Positions 34,916 to 47,050 of a DNA stretch of 64,000 nt are shown piece after piece. Where the stretch lies: contig CM019719.1 in NCBI GenBank assembly GCA_009760885.1, forward strand, positions 38,498,584-38,562,583. Reading direction: 5' to 3'. The stretch is from Achatina immaculata (lineage: Eukaryota; Mollusca; Gastropoda; Stylommatophora; Achatinidae). The position numbers were made by a program, and so were the translations under genes. Each line of letters begins with the position of its first letter. Within the stretch, counting starts at the first letter, position 1. The notes below the pieces were generated by a model that did not search any database, was not told where the DNA came from, and saw nothing but the letters and a program-made list of their open reading frames with translations.

Positions 34916-35115
34916 AGCTAACTAAGACCCTGTCTCACCTTTCCGTTGGTACCCCTAGTAAGAGACCTAGCCTGGCTAACGGGGCAGGGATGGACATAAT
35001 TCTTCATGATGCTGGAGTCTGGTAAGGAAGCACTGCACACCCTATTGCTTTTAGCTCACCTCAGAACACATCCCCCCTCCCCATGCCGGTACGATGCTGT
35101 GCCTCAATACCGTCA
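34445..35115 (+). mobile_element. REP-34 dispersed repeat, copy 3, expanded internal array
   Basis: Begins with about 13 copies of the 34-bp unit (34445-34915), then the common body: CTAAGACCCTGTCTCACC, GGTACCCCTAGTAAGAGACC, CTGGCTAACGGGGCAGGGAT, TAAGGAAGCACTGCACACCC, and an end CCGGTACGATGCTGTGCCTC. Confidence 0.8.
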
Positions 35116-35319
35116 CAAACTGCAAATAACACAAGCTTGTTATTCCAATTTGAAACTGTAAGCTCTTCAAAAGTGTTAACCTGCTTCGTAAGACAGCATA
35201 TATGTACGTGTATGTGGGAGTGTGTGTGTGGTGTGTGTGGCGTGTGTGTGCGGGTACGAGTCGGTTAGTAAACGTGTACATTTATTTCATTTTCTATGGC
35301 TTGTGTTGCTAAAAGTAGC

Positions 35320-36075
35320 AAGGAAATCTGCCCCATGTTACTATGAGTAGCAAAGAGATCTGCCCAATGTAACTAAGAGTAGCAAAGAGATCTGCCCAAT
35401 GTAACTAAGAGTAGCAAAGAGATCTGCCCAATGTAACTAAGAGTAGCAAAGAGGTCTGCCCAATGTAACTAAGAGTAGCAAAGAGATCTGCCCAATGTTA
35501 CTAAGAGTAGCAAAGAGATCTGCCCAATGTTACTAAGAGTAGCAAAGAGATCTGCCCAATGTAACTAAGAGTAGCAAAGAGATCTGCCCAATGTAACTAA
35601 GAGTAGCAAAGAGATCTGCCCAATGTAACTAAGAGTAGCAAAGAGATCTGCCCAATGTAACTAAGAGTAGCAAAGAGATCTGCCCAATGTTACTAAGAGT
35701 AGCAAGGAGATCTGACCCATGTAACTAAGAGTAGCAAGGAGATCTGACTCATGCTACTAAGAGTAGCAAAGAGATCTGACCCATGTAACTAAGAGTAGCA
35801 AGGAGATCTGACCGATGTTACTAAGAGTAGCAAAGAGATCTGACCGATGTTACTAAGAGTACCAAGGAGATCTACCCCATGTTACTAAAAGTAGCAAGGA
35901 GGTCTGCCCCATGTTACTATGAGTAGCAAGGAGATCTGCCCCATGTTACTAAGAATAGAAAAGAGATCTGCCCCATGTTACTAAGAGTAGCAAAGAGATC
36001 TGACCCATGTTACTAAGAGTAGCAAAGAGATCTGACCCATGTTACTAAAAGTAGCAAGGAGGTCTGCTCCAATGT
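35320..36075. repeat. 32-bp minisatellite, about 24 copies
   Basis: Unit GATCTGCCCAATGTAACTAA plus GAGTAGCAAAGA. The centre is homogeneous; both edges are diverged (GACCCATG, GCAAGGAG variants). Confidence 0.97.
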
Positions 36076-36389
36076 TCGTACAAACAGCAAGAGCGTACGT
36101 GAGTGTACGTGTACGACCTACCTTTTCAGCCTTTTATTTTAAGCGATTCTGTCTTTCTTGATCACTCAGTTCATAAACGCATGTGATCGATCGCGATCTT
36201 CAATATCCAAGCCAGCTTATCCTTGTGCGTATTTGAAAAGTTTAGCACTCCATGCTTCCTGCGTCTTTCTCTCAAGATGTTTTACGTCCTGTGTATCATT
36301 TTTTTTCCAGAGATGCTTGTATTCATCTTTAGATGCTCTGTTTTTATTCCCTGTAATGTTAGTATGCAGTTCATCGCGTCGTTGTCACC

Positions 36390-36690
36390 AAGACGTTGAT
36401 ATCCAGTTCAACATACGTTTTCCAGAGATGCTAGTATTCAGTTGTTTAAGAGGCTTTTGTTTTTCTGAGATGTTGGTATTCAATTTATATATTTATCTGA
36501 GATGTCAATATTCAGTTTACGAGGTTTTTTTTTCGAGATACTGTTATCTAATTTAAGCTTTTTTCCCCTCATGAGATGTTAGTATTCAATTTTTATGTTT
36601 ATCTGAGATGCTAATATTCAATTTACGTTCCAGATACTCATATCCAATTTATGCGTTTATTCTCAGAAGTTGGTATTCAGTTTATCGTGC
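36390..36690. repeat. degenerate ~45-bp tandem repeat, about 7 copies
   Basis: GAGATGCTAGTATTCA and TTTATGTTTATCT words in loose series. Confidence 0.7.
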
Positions 36691-36805
36691 GGTTTTTCTC
36701 AGAGATTTACAGAACTAACCAAGACAGAGCGAACATCCTAGAAAACTTTTGTAGAAAGTGCTACATCTGTAAAAGGAAAGAGAACCCGCACGTCACAAAA
36801 AGTCA

Positions 36806-36934
36806 GAAGAAACGATAAGACAAAACAGAGAAGAAACGATAAGACAAAACAGAGAAGAAACGATAAGACAAAACAGAGAAGAAACGATAAGACAAAACAG
36901 AGAAGAAACGATAAGACAAAACAGAGAAGAAACG
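36806..36934. repeat. 24-bp minisatellite, about 5 copies
   Basis: AGAAGAAACGATAAGACAAA plus ACAG, near perfect. Confidence 0.96.
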
Positions 36935-37639
36935 AAACACTGACTGAACAACAAAAGGGAACACGGGGATGTAACGCATAAACAAAATTACGAACAATTT
37001 TAACAACTTGAAATTAGGTTTAAAAAAAAAATGAAAGAAAAGCACACACCCGGCGGACATCCGTCAGTAGGTTGGCATATGAGCGTCAGAGACACACTGA
37101 CAGCTGATTCCTAAGACAGACAGCTATAGCGGGACTGTACTGTCTAGATCAGTTCCCGGGGTTTTCGAAAAAAAAAAACAGCGGATAGAACAGCATGAAT
37201 GAAGGTAAAACCTCGAAGGTATATAAAAAGAATAGGGCACATACTGATGATAACTTATTAACAGCAATAACATTCTAAGCGTGGCTTGCATTTTGTATCA
37301 CCACACTGTCCATAGCCTCAAAAGCCTCACGTCTTGCTGAAGATGCCACTGAACGGGCTTATCTGTAGGCAACCACAAGGGCAAAATGATACCATGAATG
37401 CCATCACATCGGCCCAATTATATGGATACCCCGAAGCAAGAGATACCATGTGACACTATCGAAACTCTACTTCAGTTATTTGCTCTTTGATGCTGGTGAG
37501 CTTCGCGCGTAGTCCAGGACATGTATTCAGAACAAAGGGGAGTGAGAAAGCAGTATTTACGTGGTACCTAAACAAAACTGACAGGCCTCAAAAGGCCTCA
37601 CGAACCTTCGACGTTCATCACAGAAATGAGATATTTTAT
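36935..37639. other. no gene seen
   Basis: Includes the lone 33-bp-array-like unit at 37404. No exon supported. Confidence 0.35.
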
Positions 37640-38193
37640 AAAACACAGACAAAGAAAGGGAATCCAAAATGCTTAGCACGAACTTTAAAAGGATATTTAA
37701 GAGTAATGTCTTAAATGTGTCGCCCTACGGAAGTGAATGCCGGAAAACCATCAAAACTACAACAACAAAAAAAACAAAACAAACGGAATTCCTTCCAGAC
37801 TAAATGTTTACACTGGAGTAGACGAATATTCTGGCTAAAAACCGTAGGAAACACTGCTGGCAGAAATGAAGGTCAGGCCACTGACTTCGATTACTAAGGA
37901 AAGACGCTGGCCATAGTTGGGGGGGTTTTGCTCCTGATGACTGGTGGCTCACTGCTAAAAACAGCACTTAGATGGACACTTCAGAGGAACAGGAGTAGGG
38001 ATAGACCAAAGGAGGCATGAAGAAGAACAGAAGAGAGGATGTTGAACAACAAAGGGCTCATCTGAGTAAGAGCGGAATAAAAGGCGAAAGACATGCGTTT
38101 GTGGAAGACCACTGCGGAAGTCTCATGTGCCTTGGGGGCACCTAAAAGTTCAGAGAGAGAGACAGGCAGACAGACAGACAGAGAGAGAGTGAG

Positions 38194-38227
<34 letters not shown>
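37640..38227 (+). pseudogene. RTE-A retrotransposon 3' end, copy 3
   Basis: Diverged copy. RIFKSNV, PYGSECRKT, a decayed middle with many stops and indels, NRSRDRPKEA, RAEKKAKDMRLWKTTAEVSC-like end, then AAAAGTTCAGAGAGAGAGAC and an AG-rich tail with CAGA interruptions to 38227. Older than copy 1 by its damage. Confidence 0.8.
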
Positions 38228-38229
<2 letters not shown>

Positions 38230-38584
38230 ATGCTATTTAAAAATAAAACAAAGCGATAAATTGAAACAAGGTTTTAGCTGCGATCTTCCTTTGCAAACGT
38301 TGCTCAAGGATGTTACATTCATATCGACATTACAAAAAATGAGAGATCAGAACATGCTGTCACCGTGGAACATGCCCTGGTGCTGCACACACAAGTACAA
38401 CGACCACCAAGAAGACAACTTTTTCCTGGTAAAGGAGGCAGAATGAACACAGCACGAGCTGTGCCGAATTTAGACACAAGCTAGATAAAGCTCGGCATCG
38501 CAATCCGCGGGGCAGCTTTTCAGAAATGATGATATAAACATGAGGCTCCGAACTTTATGTAACTTAGGACCTTCTCAAATCTAA

Positions 38585-39035
38585 ACCCAGTACTGAATGA
38601 TGTAAAATACTGAATGATGTAAAGTAAAGTACTGAATGATGTAAAATACTGAATGATGTAAAGTAAAATACTGAATGACGTAAAGTAAAGTACTGAATGA
38701 TGTAAAATACTGAATGATGTAAAGTAAAGTAATGAATGATGTAAAATACTGAATGATGTAAAGTAAAGTACTGAATGATGTAAAATACTGAATGATGTAA
38801 AGTAAAGTACTGAATGATGTAAAATACTGAATGATGTAAAGTACTGAATGATGTAAAATACTGAATGATGTAAAGTAAAGTACTGAATGATGTAAAATAC
38901 TGAATGATGTAAAGTAAAGTACTAAATTATGTAAAATACTGAATGATGTAAAGTAAAGTACTGAATGATGTAAAGTAAAGTACTGAATGATGTAAAATAC
39001 TGAATGATGTAAAGTACTGAATGATGTAAAATGAA
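38585..39035. repeat. 17/22-bp higher-order tandem repeat
   Basis: TACTGAATGATGTAAAA (17 bp) alternates with TACTGAATGATGTAAAG plus TAAAG (22 bp), mostly as a 39-bp dimer, about 11 dimers. The order is locally broken. Minus-strand 229-codon frame is an artefact. Confidence 0.95.
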
Positions 39036-39414
39036 AACTGTTTAAACACTTCCTTACTAGAATTAAAAAAACGCGTACAGGGAAAATCTGCTCAAAATAA
39101 ACGAGATTAGCCAACGCCCTCCATGACTGAAAAAAAAAAAAATTAGACAGCAGCGCTAACATCCAGTGCAGGCGGAGAATAAGATCAGGAAATGTGACGC
39201 AGAAAACAAGATTAATATCAATGTCCAAATGAACTTCAGCTAGACAAGACAAGCTCCTTCCTTTAAACAAGGACGGCCATACAGACTACAGACTCGACAT
39301 CTGTCAATGACGCAATGAAACAATGACATTAACGAGAAATGTGAATATTTATGATAATGTGTGCACGTGTGGGTGTTCAATTCTTTTTAATGACTGTTCG
39401 GTGTTTCTATTTAC

Positions 39415-39606
39415 GTCATGCTCAACAACAGCCCTTCTACTGGACTCTTGAGTTTATGATTAGTCATGCTCAACAACAGCCCTTCTGCTGGACTCTTGAG
39501 TTTATGATTACGTCATGCTCAACAACAGCCCTTCTGCTGGACTCTTGAGTTTATGATTACGTCATGCTCAACAACAGCCCTTCTGCTGGACTCTTGAGTT
39601 TATGAA
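39415..39606. repeat. 49-bp minisatellite, 4 copies
   Basis: TCATGCTCAACAACAGCCCT, TCTGCTGGACTCTTGAGTTT, ATGATTACG. First unit differs by a few bases; the rest are near identical. Confidence 0.96.
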
Positions 39607-39921
39607 GCAACTCTCTTAAAGTGAGCCAGTGTGTAAGTGAGTTGAGAAAAAAAGAAAAATGGACATTTTTTGTGTGAAACACTTTACTAATAAAGTAAGT
39701 TTCAACACATACAAAATTTACTATTTACAATACATGTAAACAGTAATATTTTCTATTACATTCAAGTGGTTCCCAGTAAAGAAGAAGAACAAGCAGAAGA
39801 GCAACAGCCGTAAGGCATGTCGCACTCGCTATACGAGAAGATCTACCCTAGATGGGCATGACTCATTTCACACTCCGGGCAATGGAAATGTAAGATGGTG
39901 AATAGAAAGCTAATCATGGTG
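39607..39921. other. no gene seen
   Basis: Single-copy-looking, AT-rich. Confidence 0.35.
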
Positions 39922-40170
39922 GTAACCCCTTTCATTCCTGAATTAACTTCCACGCTCCGTCAGAATAAATTCTGATAAGAAATTCGGGTAGAAAGAAACT
40001 GAAAGGAAGTCACCATATAACATAGAAAATATGACTTTGGTTAGAAATGTGCTACTTTTCAGTTCAGATAGACTCTGCCTAATTTAGACATCGGTCCGAG
40101 CATTGATTCACACAAAATCTTACAAGAACTACCAACCCTGCCATGTCTGTTTTTGGGGTGGAAGAGTTAA
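39922..40170 (+). mobile_element. MITE-like repeat, copy 2
   Basis: Starts GTAACCCCTTTCATTCCTGA and ends GGTGGAAGAGTTAA. The interior has GGGTAGAAAGAAACTGAAAG, as in copies 1 and 3. Same orientation as copy 1. Confidence 0.65.
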
Positions 40171-41284
40171 TGGCCACAAAACTCCATGAACCAAGAAGCG
40201 AGTCCGCTGAAAGAACAAACAAGAAGCACAAACATAAATCACCCCCCGAAATTACTACTACCTCTTTATCCTACTTCAGGACGTGCGCCCTGATAACCGG
40301 AGGGCCAGTGCTGGAAAGTAAGCAATACCTCATCCACATCGCTGTGCAGACGCCAACCATTACCGCTGATGAAGGTTCCGTGTAAACATTTACAGCGATC
40401 GTCACTAGGTCTACCAGCACATCCTGCCCGAGGCTGAGTGGATTGGACTATCTAAATAAGTGTGCAACTCCACAGAGTTCCTCGTCCCACTAGGGACAAG
40501 CGCTTGGATTGGACCACACATAAATAATAACTCCCAGCATTTCGACTTTAGTGCAGAGATAAAAGAGATGATGAGTGCAGTAAAACTGGTTGTAGTAAAA
40601 AAAAAAAAAAAGGAATTTCCACAGAGTTTCAGTTTCGAAAACAACAGAAAGGCATTTAGTACCGCCTTTCAAAATAGGAACTATACCACACCCCCCCCCC
40701 CCACCCCCCCCCCCCCCCCGCAAGAAAAAAAGCTCAATTGCTCATCTTATTTTCCGTGTTTTTACCTACTGTGTTTTTTTTTAATGTAATCCTTGAAAAA
40801 AGGCTGACGCCGACAGAGCATGTTGTATGTTCTTCATTTATACGTTCTCATCTTATTTTCTTACTTTCTGCCATTTGTGTTTCTGCTCACATTCCTCACT
40901 TTCCCTCCGTGGTTTTGTAAAACTGAACCATACAACTCTATCGACTTTAGTAACAGTGCTGCTTCTTTTTTTTTCCCGGGAAGTGCGATCTTGAAACTAT
41001 TTACGGCATTAACTCTGTTGTAAACGGTTTCTTAACAATGGCGTGATAAAATCTACAGTTCTTGCGCGCCAGAAAGAGCGGTGGGGACAAATGCTATAAA
41101 CTATGTTTGTTTGCTGTTTACTGCAAGATTTCTACGAGTGCTATATTGTTAAGACTAGTTAAGTTTTACAGTTCATGGAGTTACTAGAGCGAAAGGACGT
41201 AACAAAAGAGAGATCTCACTTCAGTGATGAGGTACTGCATACAGATAAAGCGTACCAATCTCACTTCAAAGATGACATACATCT
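40171..41284. other. no gene assigned
   Basis: A plus-strand block at 40280-40317 has a strong acceptor (TCTTTATCCTACTTCAG) and a GAAA/GTAAGC donor, but nothing links it to other exons. C runs at 40691-40719. Confidence 0.3.
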
Positions 41285-41506
41285 TATATCCTTCCCGGCC
41301 GTTAAACGTCATTTAGGGTTCGTGTGGTAGTTTGCCAAGTTTTCCTGTTTTCGGCGAGCTTTTCAACTTCATCAAGGGATTTTATGCCCACTAATTTAGT
41401 CTATCTTAACAATGTCCTCTTTAGAGTTTCACTTGGTCGGCCTCTTTTTTTCTTCGATCTGTTGTGTTCCACTTGATAACTTGTTTTGGGATTCTCTGAC
41501 TGATGA
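41285..41506 (-). pseudogene. RTE-C retrotransposon 3' end, copy 2
   Basis: Minus-strand match to 48400-48610: AGAATCCCAAAACAAGTTAT, CAAGTGAAACTCTAAAGAGG, AAAATCCCTTGATGAAGTTG, AAAAGCTCGCCGAAAACAGG. A stop replaces a codon after the ACATTGTTAAG block. Confidence 0.85.
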
Positions 41507-42639
41507 GATACTGCACACAGATAAAAGGCAAGTAACAATCTCAATTCAGAGATGAATTATTGCATAATAGATAAAGCGCCGGTAACAACGTACATACTAT
41601 GTGTGCTTATAGACATAATGACCAAGTTGGGCTGTCAGCTTAGAAGGTTTTATTCAAAGTCTCTACACTGTCTCTATCTATATTAAGAAGAAGAAGAAGA
41701 AGAAGAAGCAAGCAAACAAGCAAGCAGAGAGAGAGAGACAGTACGGAGCTTAAAAGAAGTAAGAAATCAGAGGACTTGAAGACTAGTAGGAGCGACATCA
41801 TAAAGAAATGTGTTTACTGGATGTTAGGTTGGATGGTTTACGACGACTTGGCAGGAAATGCCCGCTGGGTATTAAAGAGACGAAGGACTGGGATCAAGGA
41901 GAGGCGAGGGACTGGGATCAGCCCCAAAATAAAGGTACTAAACTATTTTATATCCATCTATCGGACAGACATTGGCGATCATGCTCGTCTATTGTATATG
42001 GCCATTTGTACTTCGCATCTGACTGGTTTCTTTTTGGTTTTCTGCCAGCCCACTCACACATCTTTTCTTTCTGCCATCCTCGGCCTCTTTCTCTCTTCCC
42101 CAACCCTCCCCCTCCCCCCTCCCCAACCCACCCCATCCAGCGAGTTTTCTAATTGCTTATTTTCCATATTTTTATGCTTCACACAATTACCGAGCATATT
42201 AAATAATTAATAGCTCATTAAGACGGGGCAGGTACATTTCACAGATTCCTTCGTTCTGGACCTCCGCCTAAATAAGATAAAGCATCTAGACGACGGACAG
42301 TTAACACGCCGTCTGTGCTGCTGGCTAGCAATTTTCACCCAGGGATTGTCTAAAACGATTGTCGAGTTTATTTATCCATTAAATGCCGCGCCAATAGCTA
42401 CAGGCGCTGGCGACTTCGCTTCTCCGTTTTGTATGGGCCTTATTACTCGTTCTTTTCGATTTACGATGGGTTACGTTTCGATGAACCCAGTGTTAAATTG
42501 AAAGTATTGTAATTCGAAAAGCATTCGAAAACACACCTAAACTATCGAACACCACAGCTTAACCTGAAGCAACAACTGAAATCCAACAACGAACCAGATC
42601 CAATACACGAACTACAAAGGCATCAGCAAACCATCCTCT
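41507..42639. other. no gene seen
   Basis: (AAG)n at 41684-41708 and CAAG repeats. The plus-strand open frames at 41776-42210 lack splice or family support. Confidence 0.3.
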
Positions 42640-42890
42640 TTCACCTAGTGACATGCCACTGCAGACTACTGAGCCACCAATATCGACGAGTGAAGTCCAG
42701 ACTCCTGAACATATTCCTCACGAGTGCCCAAATCATGAAATCTGAGGTGTGAGACATGGCCCGAGGACAAGAGCTTGGGGCTCCTATCAGGATCTGGACA
42801 GAACTGCGGGCTTTGCCCTGTCGACAGGAATCATGATATGACGTGACCAACAACCCTGGACGCAGAAGAAGAAGAAGAAGAAGAAAGTTT
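42640..42890 (+). pseudogene. LINE-F retrotransposon 3' end with (AAG)n tail, copy 1
   Basis: Shares with 46207-46400 (inverted) GAGTGCCCAAATCATG, GAGACATGGCCCGAGGACA, GCTCCTATCAGGATCT, GACCAACAACC and CGCAGAAGAAGAAG. In the better copy it reads CPNHADLRR, TWPEDTSLGQKL, GSYQDLERTAGF, STGI, the common C-terminal order of many LINE polymerases. The tail is (AAG)n. Confidence 0.7.
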
Positions 42891-45439
42891 AACCTAGTAT
42901 TCCTGAACATGCTCAGAATACTTAAGCCTACAGCTGGGAAAAATCGTCTACCGCAGGACCTATTTTATAATAAAGTGCTGAGTATCTCAATTAATTTACT
43001 GAATACTGTACTGAAAGTAAACATTTTTTTCAAAATATGTGTGTGGGTATTTACCATTAACGTACCTTTGGCTTGGAATAATGTTTGGAACACCGAACTC
43101 AGAATTAACTGTTGGAAGATGAGGATGCTTACAGTCTCGTGCCGCACATCGTAAACCTAGGAAAAGATCAAAACTCCAAGTACGGTTTCTAACGAATACG
43201 TATCGTTTTCGCACAATCGTAGAGCTGAAATCGTCAGCAAGTCGAACCACGGTACATGGAGGTACATCTGTATCTACAACCAATCTGGGCTGCTTTCCGT
43301 TTTCCGCGCCTCTTGGTCAGCCCATTAGCAAATTTTCCCTTGGAATCCTCTTATTTTATCTCTTCTCTTGAGCTTCCAACTTGTTAACAAGGTTGTTTAA
43401 GGGAAAGTTACCCATTATGTTTTATCTTTTTTTCTCTCTTAAGTTCTCATATTGTTTTTCGCGTTTCCGCCTTGTTACGACGTTTCTCAGTGGTTACGGT
43501 GTTACTATGTTGTTACAATGTCAAGTGCTCCTCCTCTCTTCGCATGCTCAAGAGTGCTGACCGCGTTCTTTCCGCCCTTTCATCTGTAGTTAAATTATCT
43601 TCTCCTTATCTTGTCTCAAGTGTAATATTTCATTTGTTTTCGCAACCTTCACAAAATCTCAATCCAGTTAGAACAGGGCGGACAGCAGGCTGTGAGCGAT
43701 GTGCAATTTTTAAAAACAATCTTTAAATCTCCTCCTTCTTATTTCCCCTTCAAGTGGACGTATGCTACCGTTATGTGTCTTTCGGCCTCACATATCCGAC
43801 TTCGGCCTGGCATATTTTTGTGATCGCTCATTTCTACCCCTATTCACTCGGCCAGACCACTGTGTTTCCAGGTGGCACCACTGGTAGACTGTGCCAGCCC
43901 TGACTCAAGCGGTCAGCCATGAGTCGGTGACGGCTATCTCATTCAGCCTGAATCCTGCCTCTTCGACTCTCCCCCCCCCCCCCTCTGTTAAGTTCAGCAA
44001 AAAGGTAATCCATGAAGGTTTATGTCCCCGCTGTGCTGCGATGTCAACAGCTCAGACCTGGGAAGCCACTTTTCTGCCATCAACTTTTAATATCTTACAC
44101 TTTATCTTGTCTACTGTTTAAAGTTTATGGAAAGAAAAGAACTAAAAACGAAGTCTGGGGGTTCCATTAAAAATTCTAATAACACGTACAGAAAATACAA
44201 CCTTCTCTTTCTCCTTTTTTTTTCATATGAAGGAAAGGGAGAAGAATATAAAGACAAAATTATGTAAAGGAATTCAAGCACTACAGAAATGGAATTTTAA
44301 AAAAATCTTTCATATGGGCGGACAACCAGGTTAATCACAGAACGGTTCTGAGACTTGGACTTGATGAAACATGAAAGATGAAGGTGGAGCAGGCCAGAAG
44401 GTCTGTACTGAACATAACAATATTGGCACCGAGGTCAACCCAGCCTCAAAAGAAGTACCCAGGGTTCCCCTAGGGAAGCAAAAAAAAAAAAAAGGTAGCG
44501 AGGACAGCTGCTGGCATCACTACCTCAAATGCTGTACAGGCCTAGAAATATGCAGGCACTAAAACTTCACAACCTATACGGCATGCGCAAATACTACGGG
44601 ACTATTGTATAAACTGTAATATAAAAGAGAATACCGGGAAATTATTAAGATGATACTTAGTATCTTCGAACATCAAAATTACTGAGTGAACGAAAAAAAA
44701 AAAACCCCCACTATGAAATAATACAAAACAGAAGCAATTAAACATGTACACCACACATTGAACACAGAAAAGCAGGAACAAAAAAACACAAAAAACAGAC
44801 AAGAACAGTATATATGAAGAAAGTAACCATCTCCGTCCAGTTACACGAGACGAAATTAGATTCTGTTTCAGCGGTGTCTTAGACGTCCACGGTGTAATTA
44901 ATTTAACCACAACCAGATCTGCTGTGGCTACAAGTACTAGACGGCGGATTTTTATGTTAAGTTTAAGCGCTTGTTACCGTCTCGGTACAGATGAGCTCTT
45001 GGCAAGGGATGCTGTACAAATAGAACGGAATCTGCACAGAAGATAATGAATGGCATTCCATATTGGGCATCTGCTTGTTGTCAAGCTTTAAAAAAAAAAA
45101 ACAAAACTTAAAAACTCGACTTTTAAGATTTTCAAAGGTAAGAGTTCCATTTTATTTTAATGTTCCAGTTCGTGTTAAAAGTAAATTTGCCTGTTTGTTT
45201 GCTTGTTTGTTTGTCTGTTTCTTTCCCTTCCCTATCCTGTCCAGGAAAGAAATTTCCTTCTTTCTTTCTTTCTCATTCCCTTCTGAATTTTTGTTAAAGC
45301 GTGGTCTTCTCTCTGGCAGCGTCGTCCGCCACAAACAAAAGCCTGCCTTCACGACCGTACTCACTATGAGGTGAGTAGACAAGTTCTGATCCCAGCGTTT
45401 CTTCCTTTAACAACTGTCTGTTAATTCATAATATATCTT
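42891..45439. other. no gene seen
   Basis: About 2.5 kb without a recognised element. A plus-strand 51-bp block at 45320-45370 has a strong acceptor (GTCTTCTCTCTGGCAG) and GAG/GTGAGT donor, but is isolated. Confidence 0.3.
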
Positions 45440-45532
45440 TCATGCCTCTCTGTAATCTCATAAATGCCCCTCTGTAATCTCATACATGACTCTCTGTAAT
45501 CTCATACACGACTCTCTGAAATCTCATACACA
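45440..45532. repeat. 22-bp tandem repeat, about 4 copies
   Basis: CTCTCTGTAATCTCATACAT plus GA and close variants. Confidence 0.88.
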
Positions 45533-46206
45533 GACAGACCAAATTTATGTCATTTACGTACATACTCTGGTACAATACTGCACCGATGGTTTCAGATAAA
45601 CGTACAAAGTTAAGTTCGTGCCACCTCAAGTTCTCAAAACTGGACCGACAATAAACCCGTCGAGGTTGCAGTAAAAAGACAGTGCAAGGTAGTGTTATGA
45701 GGTGTTGTTCTGCACGGTGCCCAACTTCGGGGTGAATTTCCTTCTAATGCCCAGTCGTTACAAAGCTACTGGATCGGCTTGGTTTTACTGCTGGGTACAG
45801 CGACGTGCAGCTAACTTCTCTATATTTATAAGACCTGCAAACCTTGCCAAATGATGAATGCAGAGCCCTCCAATTGAGTCTGCAGCTTCAAATGGTGTCA
45901 TATATAACTTAAGCGAGAAACACAAAGTGACTGGTGGTGGAGTAATGGCGCAGCGGACCACAGCTGATCAACACCCTACCAGATTTCTTCGTGGTGCTCA
46001 CAGTAATACTGGCCAACGGTTCAGATCTCGATGTACTCGCATGGTAATGGAGCTGCTGAGAAGGCTGCTTTTTTGGTCTTCTCTCGGGATCTTCCATCAA
46101 ACCTATTCCATCAAAATTATCACGGCGTCGACAGCAAAGAGCTAGAGAGTTTCAGGATGATCACAAGAAGCGGATATACTTCAACTGCCCTGAAGTCCAT
46201 GGCTCC
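45533..46206. other. no gene seen
   Basis: ACCACAGCTGATCAACACCC near 45958 vaguely recalls REP-34 but is too short to call. Confidence 0.3.
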
Positions 46207-46400
46207 ATAATTCTTCTTCTGCGTTCGAGGTTGTTGGTCACATCAGATCTTGATCCCTGTTGACATGGGAAACCCCGCAGTCCTCTCTAGATCCTGATAG
46301 GAGCCCTAAAGCTTTTGCCCCAAGCTTGTGTCTTCTGGCCATGTCTCACGCCTCAGGTCTGCATGGTTTGGGCACTCCTGAATGATGCCATGGCTCCACA
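46207..46400 (-). pseudogene. LINE-F retrotransposon 3' end, copy 2
   Basis: Inverted relative to 42640-42890. Minus strand reads CPNHADLRR, TWPEDTSLGQKL, a stop, GSYQDLERTAGF and a GAAGAAGAA tail at 46207-46216. Confidence 0.7.
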
Positions 46401-46539
46401 GAATCGTGGCCAAACTGAAATGACTCCATGAAGCCTAAACAGTATCAACTATGTAGTAAAAACAGACCTATACAGAAGCCAATCATTTATGCCCATAAGC
46501 TCCCACACTGAAGACCAGTAAATTACGACTACATATTTT

Positions 46540-46695
46540 GAACATGAACTCTCAACAACTCATGTTCACAAATTCTGAACCCAGTCCAACAACTTAAGTT
46601 CACAAATTTTCAACATGTAGTTCAATAACTCATCTTCACAAGTTCTCAACACGTAGTTCAATAACTTATCTTCACAAGTTTTCATATCACAACCC
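46540..46695. repeat. degenerate ~36-bp tandem repeat, about 4 copies
   Basis: TCAATAACTCATCTTCACAA and TTCTCAACACGTAGT words in series. Confidence 0.75.
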
Positions 46696-46831
46696 AGTCA
46701 GTTTTATCCCTAACTCGATGAAGTAACTGACATCAATATCAAATTCGTGTTCATTAATAACACACAGGACCTGCAAAATGAAAGTCGTATCAATGATTAA
46801 ATTATGACTGAACTGGCGCCAAACATATGAT

Positions 46832-47045
46832 TCAACTCTTTCACTCTAAACCAACACTAGCAGTGTTTGCACATCTTGCACACCTGTGTCAACAAATGCT
46901 CAGAGCGAAGTCAGGCAAAGTCTAAATAAACAGTACAATTTCTAACCGAAACCAGACTTTTTATATGTAGAGTTAACTTTCTTCCGGTTTCTTTCCACCA
47001 AAAGTTCTCACCAAAATTTATTCTGTCAAAGCAGGGAAATGAACT
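46832..47045 (-). mobile_element. MITE-like repeat, copy 3
   Basis: Inverted copy. Minus strand has GTGGAAAGAAACCGGAAGAA and ends GAGTGAAAGAGTTGAA. Its other terminus is diverged. It ends next to the RTE-B fragment. Confidence 0.6.
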
Positions 47046-47050
47046 AGGAA

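Noticed and set aside
38581..39270. 229-codon open frame on the minus strand
   Set aside because: Tandem repeat artefact (TACTGAATGATGTAAA words).
40280..40317. Plus-strand 38-bp block with a strong acceptor and fair donor (reads DVRPDNRRASAG)
   Set aside because: Isolated; short pairs of splice-like sites occur by chance in 64 kb.
45320..45370. Plus-strand 51-bp block with a strong acceptor and GTGAGT donor (RRPPQTKACLHDRTHYE)
   Set aside because: Two frames are open and there is no neighbour exon to fix phase or strand.
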